The translations under genes and the position numbers were made by a program. A DNA stretch of 64,000 nt from an uncultured Eubacteriales bacterium (GTDB lineage: Bacteria > Bacillota > Clostridia > Christensenellales > Aristaeellaceae), in assembly GCA_902800625.1 (NCBI GenBank), contig CADCFG010000002.1:62001-126000 (forward strand). The letters run 5' to 3'. Under the pieces are notes generated by a model. That model did no database searches. It was not told where the DNA came from and was given only the letters and a program-made list of their open reading frames with translations. Numbering within the stretch: the stretch's first letter is position 1; the number at the start of each line of letters is the position of its first letter. Positions 7,968-16,376 of this stretch are shown here, piece by piece.

Positions 7968-8037
7968 AAGAACCCCTCATTTCACCTTTTTTGCGGATTA
8001 GTTTACCCAAGTTTTTCATCAAAATGTATTTATCGGG

Positions 8038-8066
8038 TTGCATTTTTGGAGGGAAGGTGTTATAAT
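8038..8066 (+). promoter_or_regulatory. rpsT promoter
   Basis: TTGCAT (8038-8043), 17-bp spacer, TATAAT (8061-8066). Confidence 0.8.
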
Positions 8067-8101
8067 AGCTGTTGCGAATTTGCGTAGGGAGGTGAAAGAA
8101 T

Positions 8102-8362
8102 TTGCCGAATATCAAGTCTGCCATCAAGCGCGTGAAGGTGACCGAAAAGAAGAACCTGCGCAACCGGATGATCAAGTCTGCGATGAAGACCCAGATCAAG
8201 AAGTTTGAAACCGCCGTTTCCGCGAACGAGGCCGATGTCAAGCTGTTGAGCGCGACTCAGGGCGCGGTTGACAAGGCTGCCGCAAAGGGCGTTATCCATA
8301 AGAACGCTGCGAACCGCAAGAAGGCTCGTCTGGCGAAGCGCCTTGCCAAGGCCGAGGCGTAA
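8102..8362 (+). CDS. rpsT: Small ribosomal subunit protein bS20
   Basis: Binds 16S rRNA early in 30S assembly. The 86-residue basic helical protein begins [10 protein letters not shown] and carries the [16 protein letters not shown] and [15 protein letters not shown] segments of bS20. The start is TTG at 8102, since no ATG is available and GGGAGGTG sits 8 nt upstream; a TTG start for bS20 is known in other bacteria and may limit expression. It has its own promoter and a strong terminator (8381-8411). Confidence 0.97.
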   Translation: MPNIKSAIKRVKVTEKKNLRNRMIKSAMKTQIKKFETAVSANEADVKLLSATQGAVDKAAAKGVIHKNAANRKKARLAKRLAKAEA

Positions 8363-8380
8363 AGGTCACTGTGCAAAGGA

Positions 8381-8411
8381 AAAGGGAACGTTGAAACAGC
8401 GTTCCCTTTTT
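8381..8411 (+). terminator. rpsT terminator
   Basis: AAAGGGAACG/CGTTCCCTTT stem (8381-8390 and 8400-8409) followed by T residues. Confidence 0.9.
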
Positions 8412-8430
8412 CATCGTGGAGAGTATCGCT

Positions 8431-9750
8431 TTGGAAGATTTGTTTACCATGTCCGCGCGCTCCCGTGCCCCGCTGGCGGACCGCATGCGGCCCAGGACGC
8501 TGGATGAGTTCGTGGGCCAGGGCCATATCGTCGGCCCGGGCAGGCTGCTGCGCCGGGCCATCGAGGCCGACCGGCTGACCAGCTCCATCTTCTGGGGCCC
8601 GCCCGGCTGCGGTAAGACCACGCTGGCCTCCATCATCGCTGAGACCACGAAAGCGGCATTTGTGAAGCTGAACGCCGTCACCAGCGGCGTGGCGGATGTG
8701 CGCGAGGTGCTGAAGGACGCCCAGGAGCGGCTGATGCTCTATGGCCAGAGCACCTACCTGCTGTTGGACGAGTGCCACCGCTGGTCGAAGGCCCAGTCCG
8801 ACTCCATACTGCCCGCCATCGAGCAGGGCGTGATCCGTTTCATCGGCTCCACCACGGAGAACCCCATGATCGCCATGACCCCGGCCATCGTCAGCCGCTG
8901 CCGCCTGTTCCACTTTGAACCGCTGGACGGTGAAGACGTGAAGCAGGCGCTGATGGCGGCGCTCAATGATACTCAACGGGGCTTTGGCGGCCAGGACGTG
9001 CGCGTGGACGAGGACGCGCTGGCGCACATCGTGCAGGTGGCAAACGGCGACTGCCGCAGCGCCATGAACGCCCTGGAGCTGGCCGTGCTGACCACGCCTA
9101 TGGCTGCGGACGGCTCCATCCACGTCACGCTTTCCGTGGCGGAGGAGAGCATCCAGAGCCGGGTCACCCAGATGGACGAATCCCTGTTCTACGACATGCT
9201 CAGCGCCTTTTGCAAGTCTCTGCGGGGTTCCGACAGCGACGCGGCGCTGGCGTGGTTTGCCCGGATGAACCGGGCCGGGGTGGACCCACGGATTATCGTG
9301 CGCCGGGTGATCGCCCACGCCAGCGAGGACGTGGGCATGGCCAACCCCATGGCGATGCTCCAGGCCGTGGCCGCCATGGATGCGCTGGAGCACATCGGAA
9401 TGCCCGAGGCCAAGCTGCCCATCGCCCAGGCGATCATCGCCGTGTGCGAAAGCCCGAAGTCGAATTCCGTGTCCACCGCCGTGGAGGCCGCCATGGCCGA
9501 TGCCGAGCGGGGCGATTACCAGGCCGTGCCCGTGCACCTGCGGGACACCCACTACAAGGGCGCGGCGAAGCTGGGCCACGGCGCGGGCTATCTGTATCCC
9601 CACGACTTCCCGGGGCACTACGTCAAGCAGCAGTACGCGCCGCTGGAGGCGGGGGACATGCCCTACTACGTGCCCTCCGAACAGGGCTTTGAGCGCGACA
9701 TCCGCCAGCTGCGCAAGCGGCGCGGCATCGACGACCCCGCCGACGTTTGA
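8431..9750 (+). CDS. rarA: Replication-associated recombination protein A (AAA+ ATPase)
   Basis: A clamp-loader-like ATPase acting at stalled replication forks. It has an N-terminal LADRMRPRTLDEFVGQ, Walker A GPPGCGKTT (about residue 57), Walker B LLLDECHR, sensor 1 STTEN, an arginine-finger region SRCRLF, and a C-terminal MgsA-type domain (HYKGAAKLGHGAGYLYPHD). About 439 residues, usual length. I chose TTG 8431 because it gives the MEDLF start common in clostridial homologues and has GGAGAG 7 nt upstream; GTG 8416 and ATG 8449 are in-frame alternatives. It begins just after the rpsT terminator, so its promoter is unclear or readthrough feeds it. Confidence 0.93.
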   Translation: MEDLFTMSARSRAPLADRMRPRTLDEFVGQGHIVGPGRLLRRAIEADRLTSSIFWGPPGCGKTTLASIIAETTKAAFVKLNAVTSGVADVREVLKDAQERLMLYGQSTYLLLDECHRWSKAQSDSILPAIEQGVIRFIGSTTENPMIAMTPAIVSRCRLFHFEPLDGEDVKQALMAALNDTQRGFGGQDVRVDEDALAHIVQVANGDCRSAMNALELAVLTTPMAADGSIHVTLSVAEESIQSRVTQMDESLFYDMLSAFCKSLRGSDSDAALAWFARMNRAGVDPRIIVRRVIAHASEDVGMANPMAMLQAVAAMDALEHIGMPEAKLPIAQAIIAVCESPKSNSVSTAVEAAMADAERGDYQAVPVHLRDTHYKGAAKLGHGAGYLYPHDFPGHYVKQQYAPLEAGDMPYYVPSEQGFERDIRQLRKRRGIDDPADV

Positions 9751-9804
9751 CGCCGGGTTTACACATTGTTGGCATTTTTGCCCGGGGAAATTATCAAAAC
9801 CCGC

Positions 9805-9833
9805 TTGACCCAGCCACATATTTCCGTGATAAT
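9805..9833 (+). promoter_or_regulatory. Promoter of the VanW-family gene
   Basis: TTGACC (9805-9810), 17-bp spacer, GATAAT (9828-9833). Confidence 0.7.
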
Positions 9834-9889
9834 GGTGGGGTGGAGTTTCCATAATATTGATAACGCGAACCATTGGAGCGATTCGATAG

Positions 9890-11644
9890 ATGCCTGAGAC
9901 CAAGATAAAGCCCGCGGGGACCGGCGCGAAGAAACCGGCAGGCTCCGTCAGGAAGCCGACCACGGCGAAGAAGCCGATGACCACCGCGAAGAAGGCGTCG
10001 ACTGCCGCAAGTAAACCGGCGTCGGCCAAAAAGGCGACGGTTGCCGTCAAGAAGCCGACCACGGCGAAAAAGCCGATGACCGCCGCGAAGAAGCGTACGG
10101 CCAACGCCCGGCGGGTATCGGAAAACCCCGTGGCGACGGCGGCCAACCGCAGAAACGCCGCGCCGAAGAAGCCGGGCGGCGCGTCCGACCTGTTCCTGGA
10201 GACGCGCCCGAAGCAAAAACAGAAAAAAGCCGCCCCACCGAAGCAAAAGAAAGCCGCCCTGCCGAAGCAGCGCCGCAGCCTTGCCTTCGGCGCGCTGGAC
10301 GTGTGCCTGCTGGCCGCCATCGCGGCGCTGATCGTGCTGGGGCTGCGTCAGCAGTCCGCCTACGCCGAGTTCAAGCGCATGCGGGACGTGGTGGACCAGC
10401 AGACCTTCTATGACGGCACCACCGTGGAGGGCGTGGACGTGTCCAGCATGACCCTCTCCGCCGCCACGGAGTATTGGCGAGACCGGGTGGAGGCCCGCAA
10501 CGAGGCCAGGACCGTCACCTTCGACGACGGAACGTCCGTCACGGCGAAGGAGCTGGGCTATGAGAGCGACTACGAATCCGTGCTTTCCGCCGCCTGGAGC
10601 GCCGGGCGCAGCGGCTCGCTGGAGGAGCGCTACCTGATGGCCTCCAACCGGGTTGAAAACCCCGTGGCCTATACCATCACCCGGCGGGATTTCAGCGAGG
10701 ACCTGCTGGATCAATACGTGCAGGGCATCGCCGAGCAGGTGGACCGCCCCGCCGTGGAGGCTACCATTGCCAGCTTCAACACCGAGACCTATGAATTTGA
10801 GTTCAACCCCTCCCAGCCCGGCGCGGCCCTGGACGCCGACGCGCTGAAGGTCGCCATCGCCGACAGCATACGCTCCGGCGGGGGAAGCGTGGCGCTGCCG
10901 GTGTCGGTGCTGAAACCCCAGGTGACCACCGAGGAGGTGTCCAGCCAGTACGGGCTGATCGACTACGCCATCACCAATGCCTCCTCCTCCAGTCGGGCCA
11001 GGATCAACAACATCGAAACGGCCATGTCCTTCATCAACGGCACCTGCGTCAGGCCCGGGGAGATATTCTCCTTCAACGACACCGTGGGCCAGCGCACCAG
11101 CGCCCGGGGCTTCCGGAAGGCCACCGCCTATTCCAGCGGCGAGGTGACCGAGCAGATCGGCGGAGGCATCTGCCAGGTGTCCACCACGCTGTTCAACGCC
11201 GCCGTGAAGGCGGACATGGAGATCGTGGAGCGGCACAACCACTCCCTGACCGTCCACTATGTGGACAAGGGCAAGGACGCCACCGTGGACTGGGGCAACC
11301 AGGACTTCCGCTTCAAGAACACCTCCAGCGACAACATCTATATCTGCTGCTACCTGACCGACGACAAGCGGGTGCGCTTCGGCATCTTCGGGAAGCTGCT
11401 GCCGGACGGGGAGAAGATCACCGTGGAGGCGGTCACCACCGAGGTGATGAAGGCGGAGACGGAGTACCAGCAATCGGCGTTCCTGGCCCCGGGGCAGACC
11501 TACGTGCTGCAGAAGGGCCGCAACGGCTACAAGGCCGAGGCCTACAAGGTGCGCTGGGACGCCCTGGGCAACGAGATCAGCCGGGAGCTGCTGTGCAAGA
11601 GCGTCTACAAGAAGAAGAACGAGATCATACAGTACGGGCTGTAA
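9890..11644 (+). CDS. VanW-family membrane-anchored cell-wall protein with Lys/Ala/Pro-rich tail
   Basis: 584 residues in three parts. Residues 1-135 are a highly basic tail built on KKPTTAKK-type repeats, resembling histone H1 tails. A single membrane helix follows (about 141-157). The outer part holds a YoaR-like putative peptidoglycan-binding region (about 170-350) and a VanW domain (NNIETAMSFINGTCVRPGEIFSFNDTVG split around residues 370-400, then GGGICQVSTTLF and HNHSLTVHYVDKGKDA). VanW proteins are common in clostridial envelopes, and their role in vancomycin resistance is not established, so I do not call a resistance gene. The N-terminal tail would be cytoplasmic, an odd position for such a sequence. 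It has its own promoter. Confidence 0.88.
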   Translation: MPETKIKPAGTGAKKPAGSVRKPTTAKKPMTTAKKASTAASKPASAKKATVAVKKPTTAKKPMTAAKKRTANARRVSENPVATAANRRNAAPKKPGGASDLFLETRPKQKQKKAAPPKQKKAALPKQRRSLAFGALDVCLLAAIAALIVLGLRQQSAYAEFKRMRDVVDQQTFYDGTTVEGVDVSSMTLSAATEYWRDRVEARNEARTVTFDDGTSVTAKELGYESDYESVLSAAWSAGRSGSLEERYLMASNRVENPVAYTITRRDFSEDLLDQYVQGIAEQVDRPAVEATIASFNTETYEFEFNPSQPGAALDADALKVAIADSIRSGGGSVALPVSVLKPQVTTEEVSSQYGLIDYAITNASSSSRARINNIETAMSFINGTCVRPGEIFSFNDTVGQRTSARGFRKATAYSSGEVTEQIGGGICQVSTTLFNAAVKADMEIVERHNHSLTVHYVDKGKDATVDWGNQDFRFKNTSSDNIYICCYLTDDKRVRFGIFGKLLPDGEKITVEAVTTEVMKAETEYQQSAFLAPGQTYVLQKGRNGYKAEAYKVRWDALGNEISRELLCKSVYKKKNEIIQYGL

Positions 11645-11730
11645 GGAATCGCGGCGGCGCCCAGCATGGAATAATCGCCGGGATAGCTGTTTCGCGCCAG
11701 GGCGAATGGAGCACCAGGCGGCACGGCTGT

Positions 11731-11803
11731 CATCCCGGATGGAGCGGCAAGAGGATGCTCATGTCATCCCGGGCGGAGCGGCAGCGGAGTCGAAGGATCT
11801 TAT
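11731..11803. repeat. Intergenic palindrome family, diverged copy
   Basis: Contains GTCATCCCGGATGGAGCGG followed by a second GTCATCCCGGGCGGAGCG and GTCGAAGGATCTTATAC. These are direct copies of the right arm of the family at 16167-16242, here without a clear partner arm. Confidence 0.6.
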
Positions 11804-11807
11804 ACAT

Positions 11808-11836
11808 TTGCATTTTCCCGCGCACAGTGCTATAAT
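11808..11836 (+). promoter_or_regulatory. Promoter of the 73-residue membrane protein gene
   Basis: TTGCAT (11808-11813), 17-bp spacer, TATAAT (11831-11836). Confidence 0.75.
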
Positions 11837-11868
11837 GATTGCGCGATAATGAATCAGGAGGTGAGAGC

Positions 11869-12090
11869 GTGGCCAGGATCTACACGCGCCAGGAGGCCAA
11901 GCGGCGCAGGGTGAATTTCCAGATATTCGCCGGCATCTATGATTTTCTCGGCGTGGTGGCGGGCATCGTGGTGATCGTCGCTTGCGCATTCCTGCTGGCG
12001 GCGCTCATCAACTGGATCGCCCGGGACGGGCAGAGCTCTTTCTCCTCGCTGATCGAGATCTTCAACGAAGCCATCATCATACCGAAATAG
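11869..12090 (+). CDS. Small single-pass membrane protein, unknown
   Basis: A 73-residue product with a basic N-terminus (RQEAKRRR), one hydrophobic helix (about residues 26-47, LGVVAGIVVIVACAFLLAAL) and a short polar tail. The GTG start has a strong CAGGAGGTG 6 nt upstream, and a good promoter precedes it, so it is probably real. I do not recognise a family. It stands alone between the VanW gene and the uracil-DNA glycosylase gene. Confidence 0.65.
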   Translation: MARIYTRQEAKRRRVNFQIFAGIYDFLGVVAGIVVIVACAFLLAALINWIARDGQSSFSSLIEIFNEAIIIPK

Positions 12091-12117
12091 CGCGCCTTTG
12101 CGCCTCGCTCCAGGGGA

Positions 12118-12146
12118 TTGCCCGGGGCGGGGCGCTGTGTTATAAT
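12118..12146 (+). promoter_or_regulatory. Promoter of the uracil-DNA glycosylase pair
   Basis: TTGCCC (12118-12123), 17-bp spacer, TATAAT (12141-12146). Confidence 0.7.
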
Positions 12147-12179
12147 GGAGTCGGAAAAACATACCAGGGAGGGACCTGC

Positions 12180-12752
12180 ATGCGCGTATCCTGGGCACAG
12201 CTGATGGAGGAGATCGGCAGCTGCGAGAAGTGCCGCCTGTGCGAGCACCGCAGCAACGTCGTTCCCGGCGAGGGCGATCCCAATGCCAGGCTGATGTTCA
12301 TCGGCGAGGGCCCCGGCCAGGAGGAGGACCGGCTGGGACGTCCCTTCGTGGGCCGCTCCGGTGAGCTGCTCACCCGGATGATCCACGCCATCGGCCTGGA
12401 GCGCTCGGAGGTCTACATCTGCAACATTGTCAAGTGCCGCCCGCCACAGAACCGCAACCCCGAGCCGGACGAGGCCGCCGCGTGCCTGAACTACCTGCGC
12501 GCCCAGTTCGCGCTGGTGCGGCCGCAGGTGGTGGTGCTGCTGGGCAGGGTGGCCTGCCAGTATACCATCAGGGACCAGGTGTTCATCACCCGGGACCACG
12601 GCCGCTGGTTCGAGCAGAAGGGCACCTGGTTCATGCCCACGTTCCATCCCTCGGCGCTGCTGCGGGACCCGGCTAAAAAGCGGGACGCCTGGGAAGACTT
12701 CCAGAAGATAAGGGACAAGCTGAAGGAACTGGAGGGCGGCGAAGGGGAATGA
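12180..12752 (+). CDS. Family 4 uracil-DNA glycosylase with 4Fe-4S cluster
   Basis: Removes uracil from DNA in base-excision repair. The 190-residue protein has the family motif GEGPGQEEDRLGRPFVG (about residues 41-57) and the C-terminal HPSALLR motif. It keeps the four expected cluster cysteines: a CxxC near residues 15-18 and the pair in NIVKCRPP and EAAACLNYL. The ATG at 12180 has AGGGAGGG 6 nt upstream. The next gene, a paralogue without these cysteines, overlaps its stop by 4 bp, so both are made from one mRNA. The function call is firm for the family, not tested for this protein. Confidence 0.93.
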   Translation: MRVSWAQLMEEIGSCEKCRLCEHRSNVVPGEGDPNARLMFIGEGPGQEEDRLGRPFVGRSGELLTRMIHAIGLERSEVYICNIVKCRPPQNRNPEPDEAAACLNYLRAQFALVRPQVVVLLGRVACQYTIRDQVFITRDHGRWFEQKGTWFMPTFHPSALLRDPAKKRDAWEDFQKIRDKLKELEGGEGE

Positions 12753-13318
12753 GCATGGAGAAGCTGCGGTCGGACATGACCGCGTTTATCGACGATCTTT
12801 ACGCGGGCGAAAAGAAGGTGCTGGTGTTCGGCGAGGGCGACCCGGGCGCGACGGTGATGATGATCGGCGAGGCCCCCGGCGAGCAGGAATCGCTGCTGGG
12901 GAGGCCCTTTGTGGGCAAGGCGGGGAAGAACCTGGACGCCTTCCTGGAAGGCGCGGGCATGGAGCGCTCGGCGCTGTACGTCACCAACACCGTGAAGTTC
13001 CGCCCCACGAAGATCTCCCCGGCGGGCCGCACCGTGAACCGCCCGCCCACCCAGGAGGAGATCGGGCTGTTCCTGCCCTGGCTGAAGAAGGAGATCGCAC
13101 TGGTGGACCCGAAGTGCGTCATCACCCTGGGCAACGTGCCGCTGAAGGCGCTGACGGACAGGGGACAGGTGATCGGCGACGTGCACGGACAGTTCCTCGA
13201 CTGGGAGGGGCGGCTTCTGTTTCCCATGTACCATCCCGCGTCGGTGATCTACAACCCCTCGCTGAAGGAGGTCTACCGCCGGGACATCGACGTTTTTGCC
13301 CAGTGGTATCAGAAATAA
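12749..13318 (+). CDS. Uracil-DNA glycosylase superfamily paralogue lacking the Fe-S cysteines
   Basis: 189 residues, clearly related to the previous gene (GEAPGEQESLLGRPFVGKAG and YHPASVIYN match its two active-site motifs). The N-terminal CxxC is absent and the two later cysteines are phenylalanines (NTVKFRP, IGLFLPWL). Either it works without a cluster, as several other UDG families do, or it has another role. Start at ATG 12749 (ATGA overlap) or ATG 12755, which has AAGGGG at better spacing. Translationally coupled to the first gene. Confidence 0.85.
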   Translation: MSMEKLRSDMTAFIDDLYAGEKKVLVFGEGDPGATVMMIGEAPGEQESLLGRPFVGKAGKNLDAFLEGAGMERSALYVTNTVKFRPTKISPAGRTVNRPPTQEEIGLFLPWLKKEIALVDPKCVITLGNVPLKALTDRGQVIGDVHGQFLDWEGRLLFPMYHPASVIYNPSLKEVYRRDIDVFAQWYQK

Positions 13319-13362
13319 TGATGAATACCGCGCAAAAGATGGGTGAAATGGCAAATTAGGGC

Positions 13363-13390
13363 TTGTGCTTTCCAAGGATTTGTGTATAAT
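13363..13390 (+). promoter_or_regulatory. Promoter of the zinc-ribbon to queH gene chain
   Basis: TTGTGC (13363-13368), 16-bp spacer, TATAAT (13385-13390). It precedes four genes that overlap or abut (13462-16136). Confidence 0.65.
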
Positions 13391-13461
13391 ATCTTCATGT
13401 GATCGTGCCAAATCAGGGTAAAATGCCCGTCTGGCCGCATGACTTTCAGGGAGGAATGAGA

Positions 13462-13851
13462 ATGGCGCTTGTAAAATGTCCGCGCTGTGAATTGAATTAC
13501 ATGAACGACACCGACACCATGTGCTCCGTGTGCCGCCGGGAGGTCCGGGGCGAGAGCGAGCAGTTCGAGATGGTGGAGCTGTGCTCGGAGTGCGGGGAGA
13601 ACCCCGTCGTGCCCGGCCATGAGCTGTGCGCCCAATGCCTGAAGGAGCAGGCGCGCCGCGATGACATGGACGGCGACGAGGAGATCCAGCGCGAGCCCGC
13701 CAGCATCGAGATCGATTCCGTGTCCACCATGGACGAGATCGAGCTGGACATCGGCGGCGGCCTGGACGACGAGGACTTCTCCGACGACGCCGACTTCGGC
13801 GACGATGACGAGGACGAGCTGGACGAAGACAAGGAAGACGAGGAAGAGTAG
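13462..13851 (+). CDS. Small protein with two zinc ribbons and an acidic tail
   Basis: 129 residues. Two CxxC...CxxC knuckles (CPRC/CSVC near residues 6-24 and CSEC/CAQC near 43-60) indicate zinc binding. The last 55 residues are strongly acidic, nearly all Asp/Glu. The start is ATG 13462 with AGGGAGG 7 nt upstream. The next gene starts 2 nt after its stop. I know no function; the combination suggests a protein-protein or RNA-polymerase-binding adaptor, which is only a guess. Confidence 0.75.
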   Translation: MALVKCPRCELNYMNDTDTMCSVCRREVRGESEQFEMVELCSECGENPVVPGHELCAQCLKEQARRDDMDGDEEIQREPASIEIDSVSTMDEIELDIGGGLDDEDFSDDADFGDDDEDELDEDKEDEEE

Positions 13852-13852
13852 C

Positions 13853-14566
13853 TTGGCGGTCTTCGCGATTGCGGACTTGCACCTGCCCGCGCGGCAAAAG
13901 CCCATGGACATCTTCGGCGACCACTGGAAGGACCACTTCCAGCGAATCAGCGCCGACTGGCGCGCGCGGGTGAAGCCGGAGGACCTGGTACTGCTGCCCG
14001 GCGACCTCTCCTGGGCCATGCGGCTGGAGGAGGCGCTGGAGGATCTTGAGAGCATCGGCGCGCTGCCGGGCACGAAGCTGCTGCTTCGAGGCAACCACGA
14101 CTATTGGTGGAGCTCCATCGGCCGGGTGCGCCGCGCCCTGCCGGAGGGTATGTATGCGCTGCAGAACGACAGCGTGCTGCTGGGCGGACGGCTCTACGCC
14201 GGAAGCCGGGGCTGGACGCTGCCGGGGCCGGAGCAGACCGAGGACGACCGAAAGATCTACGAGCGGGAGCGCATGCGGCTGGAGATGTCGCTGAAGCACG
14301 CCCGCAGGCTCTCCCAGGACGCGCCCATCACCGTCATGCTGCACTATCCGCCGCTGACGGAGGAGGAGCCGGGCTTTTCCGACATACTGGAGGCCTACGG
14401 CGTCTGCGACTGCGTGTACGGCCATCTGCACGGCCCGGCCATCTACGGCGCGGTGCGGGGCGTGCGCGGCACGGTGCGTTATCACCAGGTGTCCTGCGAC
14501 GGCCTGGATTTCAAGCTGTACGCCCTGTATCCCGATATAGACGACCCCACGACAGGTGAAGCATGA
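13853..14566 (+). CDS. Metallophosphoesterase (calcineurin-like, COG1768 type)
   Basis: 237 residues with all metallophosphoesterase motifs in order: ADLHL (about residue 8), GDLSWAM, GNHDYWW, a later histidine in MLHYPP, and GHLHG. The length and the LSW and GNHDYWW details match the family of predicted phosphohydrolases. The substrate is unknown. The start is TTG 13853, two bases after the previous stop, with GGAAG inside that gene. It ends in a 4-bp ATGA overlap with the lipid kinase gene, so the two are coupled. Confidence 0.85.
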   Translation: MAVFAIADLHLPARQKPMDIFGDHWKDHFQRISADWRARVKPEDLVLLPGDLSWAMRLEEALEDLESIGALPGTKLLLRGNHDYWWSSIGRVRRALPEGMYALQNDSVLLGGRLYAGSRGWTLPGPEQTEDDRKIYERERMRLEMSLKHARRLSQDAPITVMLHYPPLTEEEPGFSDILEAYGVCDCVYGHLHGPAIYGAVRGVRGTVRYHQVSCDGLDFKLYALYPDIDDPTTGEA

Positions 14567-15501
14567 AAAAGCTGTTGATGATATTGAATCCCCGCGCCGG
14601 ACAGCGCCGGGCGAATCGCTATTTGCCGGAGATCATCCGGCTTTTTATCGATCACGACTATCGATGTGAGACCTATGTGACCGGCAAGAGCGGCGAGGCC
14701 ACCCGGTTCCTCGCCGAGCACGGCCACCACAGCTACAGCATGATCGTCTGCGCGGGGGGCGACGGCACGCTGAACGAGACCATCGCCGGCATGCTGGCCG
14801 CCGGGATCAAGTGTCCGCTGGGCTATATTCCCTGCGGCACCACCAACGACTACGCCTCCTCCATCGGCCTGTCAGGCGACGTGGTGCAGGCCGCCCGGGA
14901 CATCATGGAGGGCCGCGCCCAGGCCATCGACATCGGCTCCTTCAACGGCAGGAACTTCGTCTATACCGCCACCTGCGGGGCCTTTGCCAAGGCTTCCTAT
15001 TCCACGCCCCAGATGGCCAAGAACCTGCTGGGCCACGTGGCCTATATCCTGGAGGGCGTGAGGGACCTGAGCACCATCCGGCCCATCCACATGCGCATCA
15101 CGGCGGGGGACGTGGCCCTGGAGGACGATTTCCTGTTCTGCTCCGTCACCAATTCCACGTCCGTGGGCGGCATCCTGAAGCTGGACGCACAGATGGTGGC
15201 GCTGAACGACGGCAAGTTCGAGGTGACGCTGGTGCGCAATCCCACCACGCCCGCCCAGTTGAGCAGCATCTTCGTGGGCCTGACGACCCAGAACGTGCCC
15301 AACGACATGATCCACTTCTTCTCCGCCAGCAACATCCACGTGGAGTGCGACGCGCCGGTGGAGTGGACGCTGGACGGCGAGCGGGAGCCGGAGACCGATT
15401 CGGTGACCATGCAGAACCTGCACAGCGCCGTGCGCATCGTCATCCCCAGGACCGCCCACGCCGCGCCCTTTGACTTCGGCGTGGAAGAGGCGGAGCTATG
15501 A
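14563..15501 (+). CDS. Diacylglycerol kinase-family lipid kinase (YegS/DagK type)
   Basis: Predicted to phosphorylate a lipid such as diacylglycerol at the inner membrane face. The 312-residue protein has the catalytic-domain motifs ILNPRAG (residues 7-13), CAGGDGTLNETI (about 64-75) and PCGTTNDYASS (about 92-102), and ends in a beta-rich domain with the DGE lysine/acid motif (WTLDGER). Length is typical. It overlaps both neighbours by 4 bp. The lipid substrate cannot be told from sequence. Confidence 0.92.
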   Translation: MKKLLMILNPRAGQRRANRYLPEIIRLFIDHDYRCETYVTGKSGEATRFLAEHGHHSYSMIVCAGGDGTLNETIAGMLAAGIKCPLGYIPCGTTNDYASSIGLSGDVVQAARDIMEGRAQAIDIGSFNGRNFVYTATCGAFAKASYSTPQMAKNLLGHVAYILEGVRDLSTIRPIHMRITAGDVALEDDFLFCSVTNSTSVGGILKLDAQMVALNDGKFEVTLVRNPTTPAQLSSIFVGLTTQNVPNDMIHFFSASNIHVECDAPVEWTLDGEREPETDSVTMQNLHSAVRIVIPRTAHAAPFDFGVEEAEL

Positions 15502-16136
15502 AGCAGAACTACCAGATCCTGATGGAGCGCGAGCTGGCCCGGATCGCCGAATCCGGGACCCGGCCGCGCCTTTTGCTGCACAGCTGCTGCGCGCCATGCT
15601 CCAGCTACGTGCTGGAGGCGCTGACGGCGGCCTTTGACATCGACATCTTCTATTACAACCCCAACATCCAGCCCCGGGAGGAGTTTGACCGCCGGGTGGA
15701 GGAGCTGAACCGCCTGGTGGCGGCGATGCCCCACGAAAACGTCCTGCGCGTCATCGTGGGCGACTGGGACGCCGAGGCGTTCCTGGCCATGTGCAAGGGC
15801 CTGGAGGATGTGCCCGAGGGCGGCGAACGCTGCGAAAGGTGCTTCCGCATGCGCCTGGGTGCTTCCGCAAAGCTGGCCAGGGAGCGGGGGAGCGACTGGT
15901 TCACCACCACGCTGACTATCAGCCCCCTGAAGGACGCCCAGCTGCTCAACGCCATCGGCATGGAGCTGGGGGAGCAGTTCGGCGTTCGCTGGCTGCCCAG
16001 CGACTTCAAGAAAAAGAACGGATACAAGCGCTCCTGCGAGCTGTCCGCCCTCTACGGGCTGTATCGCCAGGACTATTGCGGGTGCATCTTCTCTAAACTC
16101 GAACGGGATAAACGGGTTAAAAAAGCGGCGTTGTAG
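15498..16136 (+). CDS. queH: Epoxyqueuosine reductase QueH
   Basis: Last step of queuosine synthesis in tRNA, reducing epoxyqueuosine without cobalamin. The 212-residue protein has the paired cysteines HSCCAPCSSYV (about residues 28-38), the CERCFRMRL segment and the C-terminal YCGCIFS, which together bind the metal sites of this family. The ATG overlaps the previous stop by 4 bp. No other queuosine gene is in the window. The chain of overlapping genes is likely one mRNA and ends at the palindrome 16167-16242. Confidence 0.93.
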   Translation: MKQNYQILMERELARIAESGTRPRLLLHSCCAPCSSYVLEALTAAFDIDIFYYNPNIQPREEFDRRVEELNRLVAAMPHENVLRVIVGDWDAEAFLAMCKGLEDVPEGGERCERCFRMRLGASAKLARERGSDWFTTTLTISPLKDAQLLNAIGMELGEQFGVRWLPSDFKKKNGYKRSCELSALYGLYRQDYCGCIFSKLERDKRVKKAAL

Positions 16137-16166
16137 GACTGACGCAATGCCGCTCGAGACCTTTTC

Positions 16167-16242
16167 ACACAGATCCTTCGCTTCGCTCAGGATGACGGCG
16201 TTTTGCCTCGTTGTCATCCTGAGCGAAGCGAAGGATCTGTGT
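16167..16242. repeat. Perfect 30-bp inverted repeat, dispersed intergenic family
   Basis: Arms 16167-16196 and 16213-16242 are perfectly complementary (30 bp, 16-nt loop; core GATCCTTCGCTTCGCTCAGG). Transcribed, it would form a very stable hairpin after queH. It is the best copy of a family also found at 1-22, 11731-11803, 17945-18022 and 63500-63873. Confidence 0.9.
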
Positions 16243-16320
16243 ATTTCGATATGGAAATGGGGATGGAAACAACGCGCTTCCGTCCCAAACATAAATTGTC
16301 ACCTTGTTTACAAATGCAAG

Positions 16321-16349
16321 TTGACGTTTCCTGATACAAGTGCTACGAT
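16321..16349 (+). promoter_or_regulatory. birA promoter
   Basis: TTGACG (16321-16326), 17-bp spacer, TACGAT (16344-16349). A short palindrome TTGTTTACAA lies just upstream (16304-16313), but it does not have the arm spacing of a known biotin operator. Confidence 0.65.
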
Positions 16350-16376
16350 ACCATCAACGCATGCGGAGGTTTTACC

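Noticed and set aside
10600..11644. VanW as vancomycin resistance
   Set aside because: No vanHAX or vanRS genes are present, and VanW-domain proteins are common in sensitive Clostridia.
16304..16313. TTGTTTACAA before birA as a biotin operator
   Set aside because: Known BirA sites have two such arms about 14-16 bp apart; only a short continuous palindrome is present.
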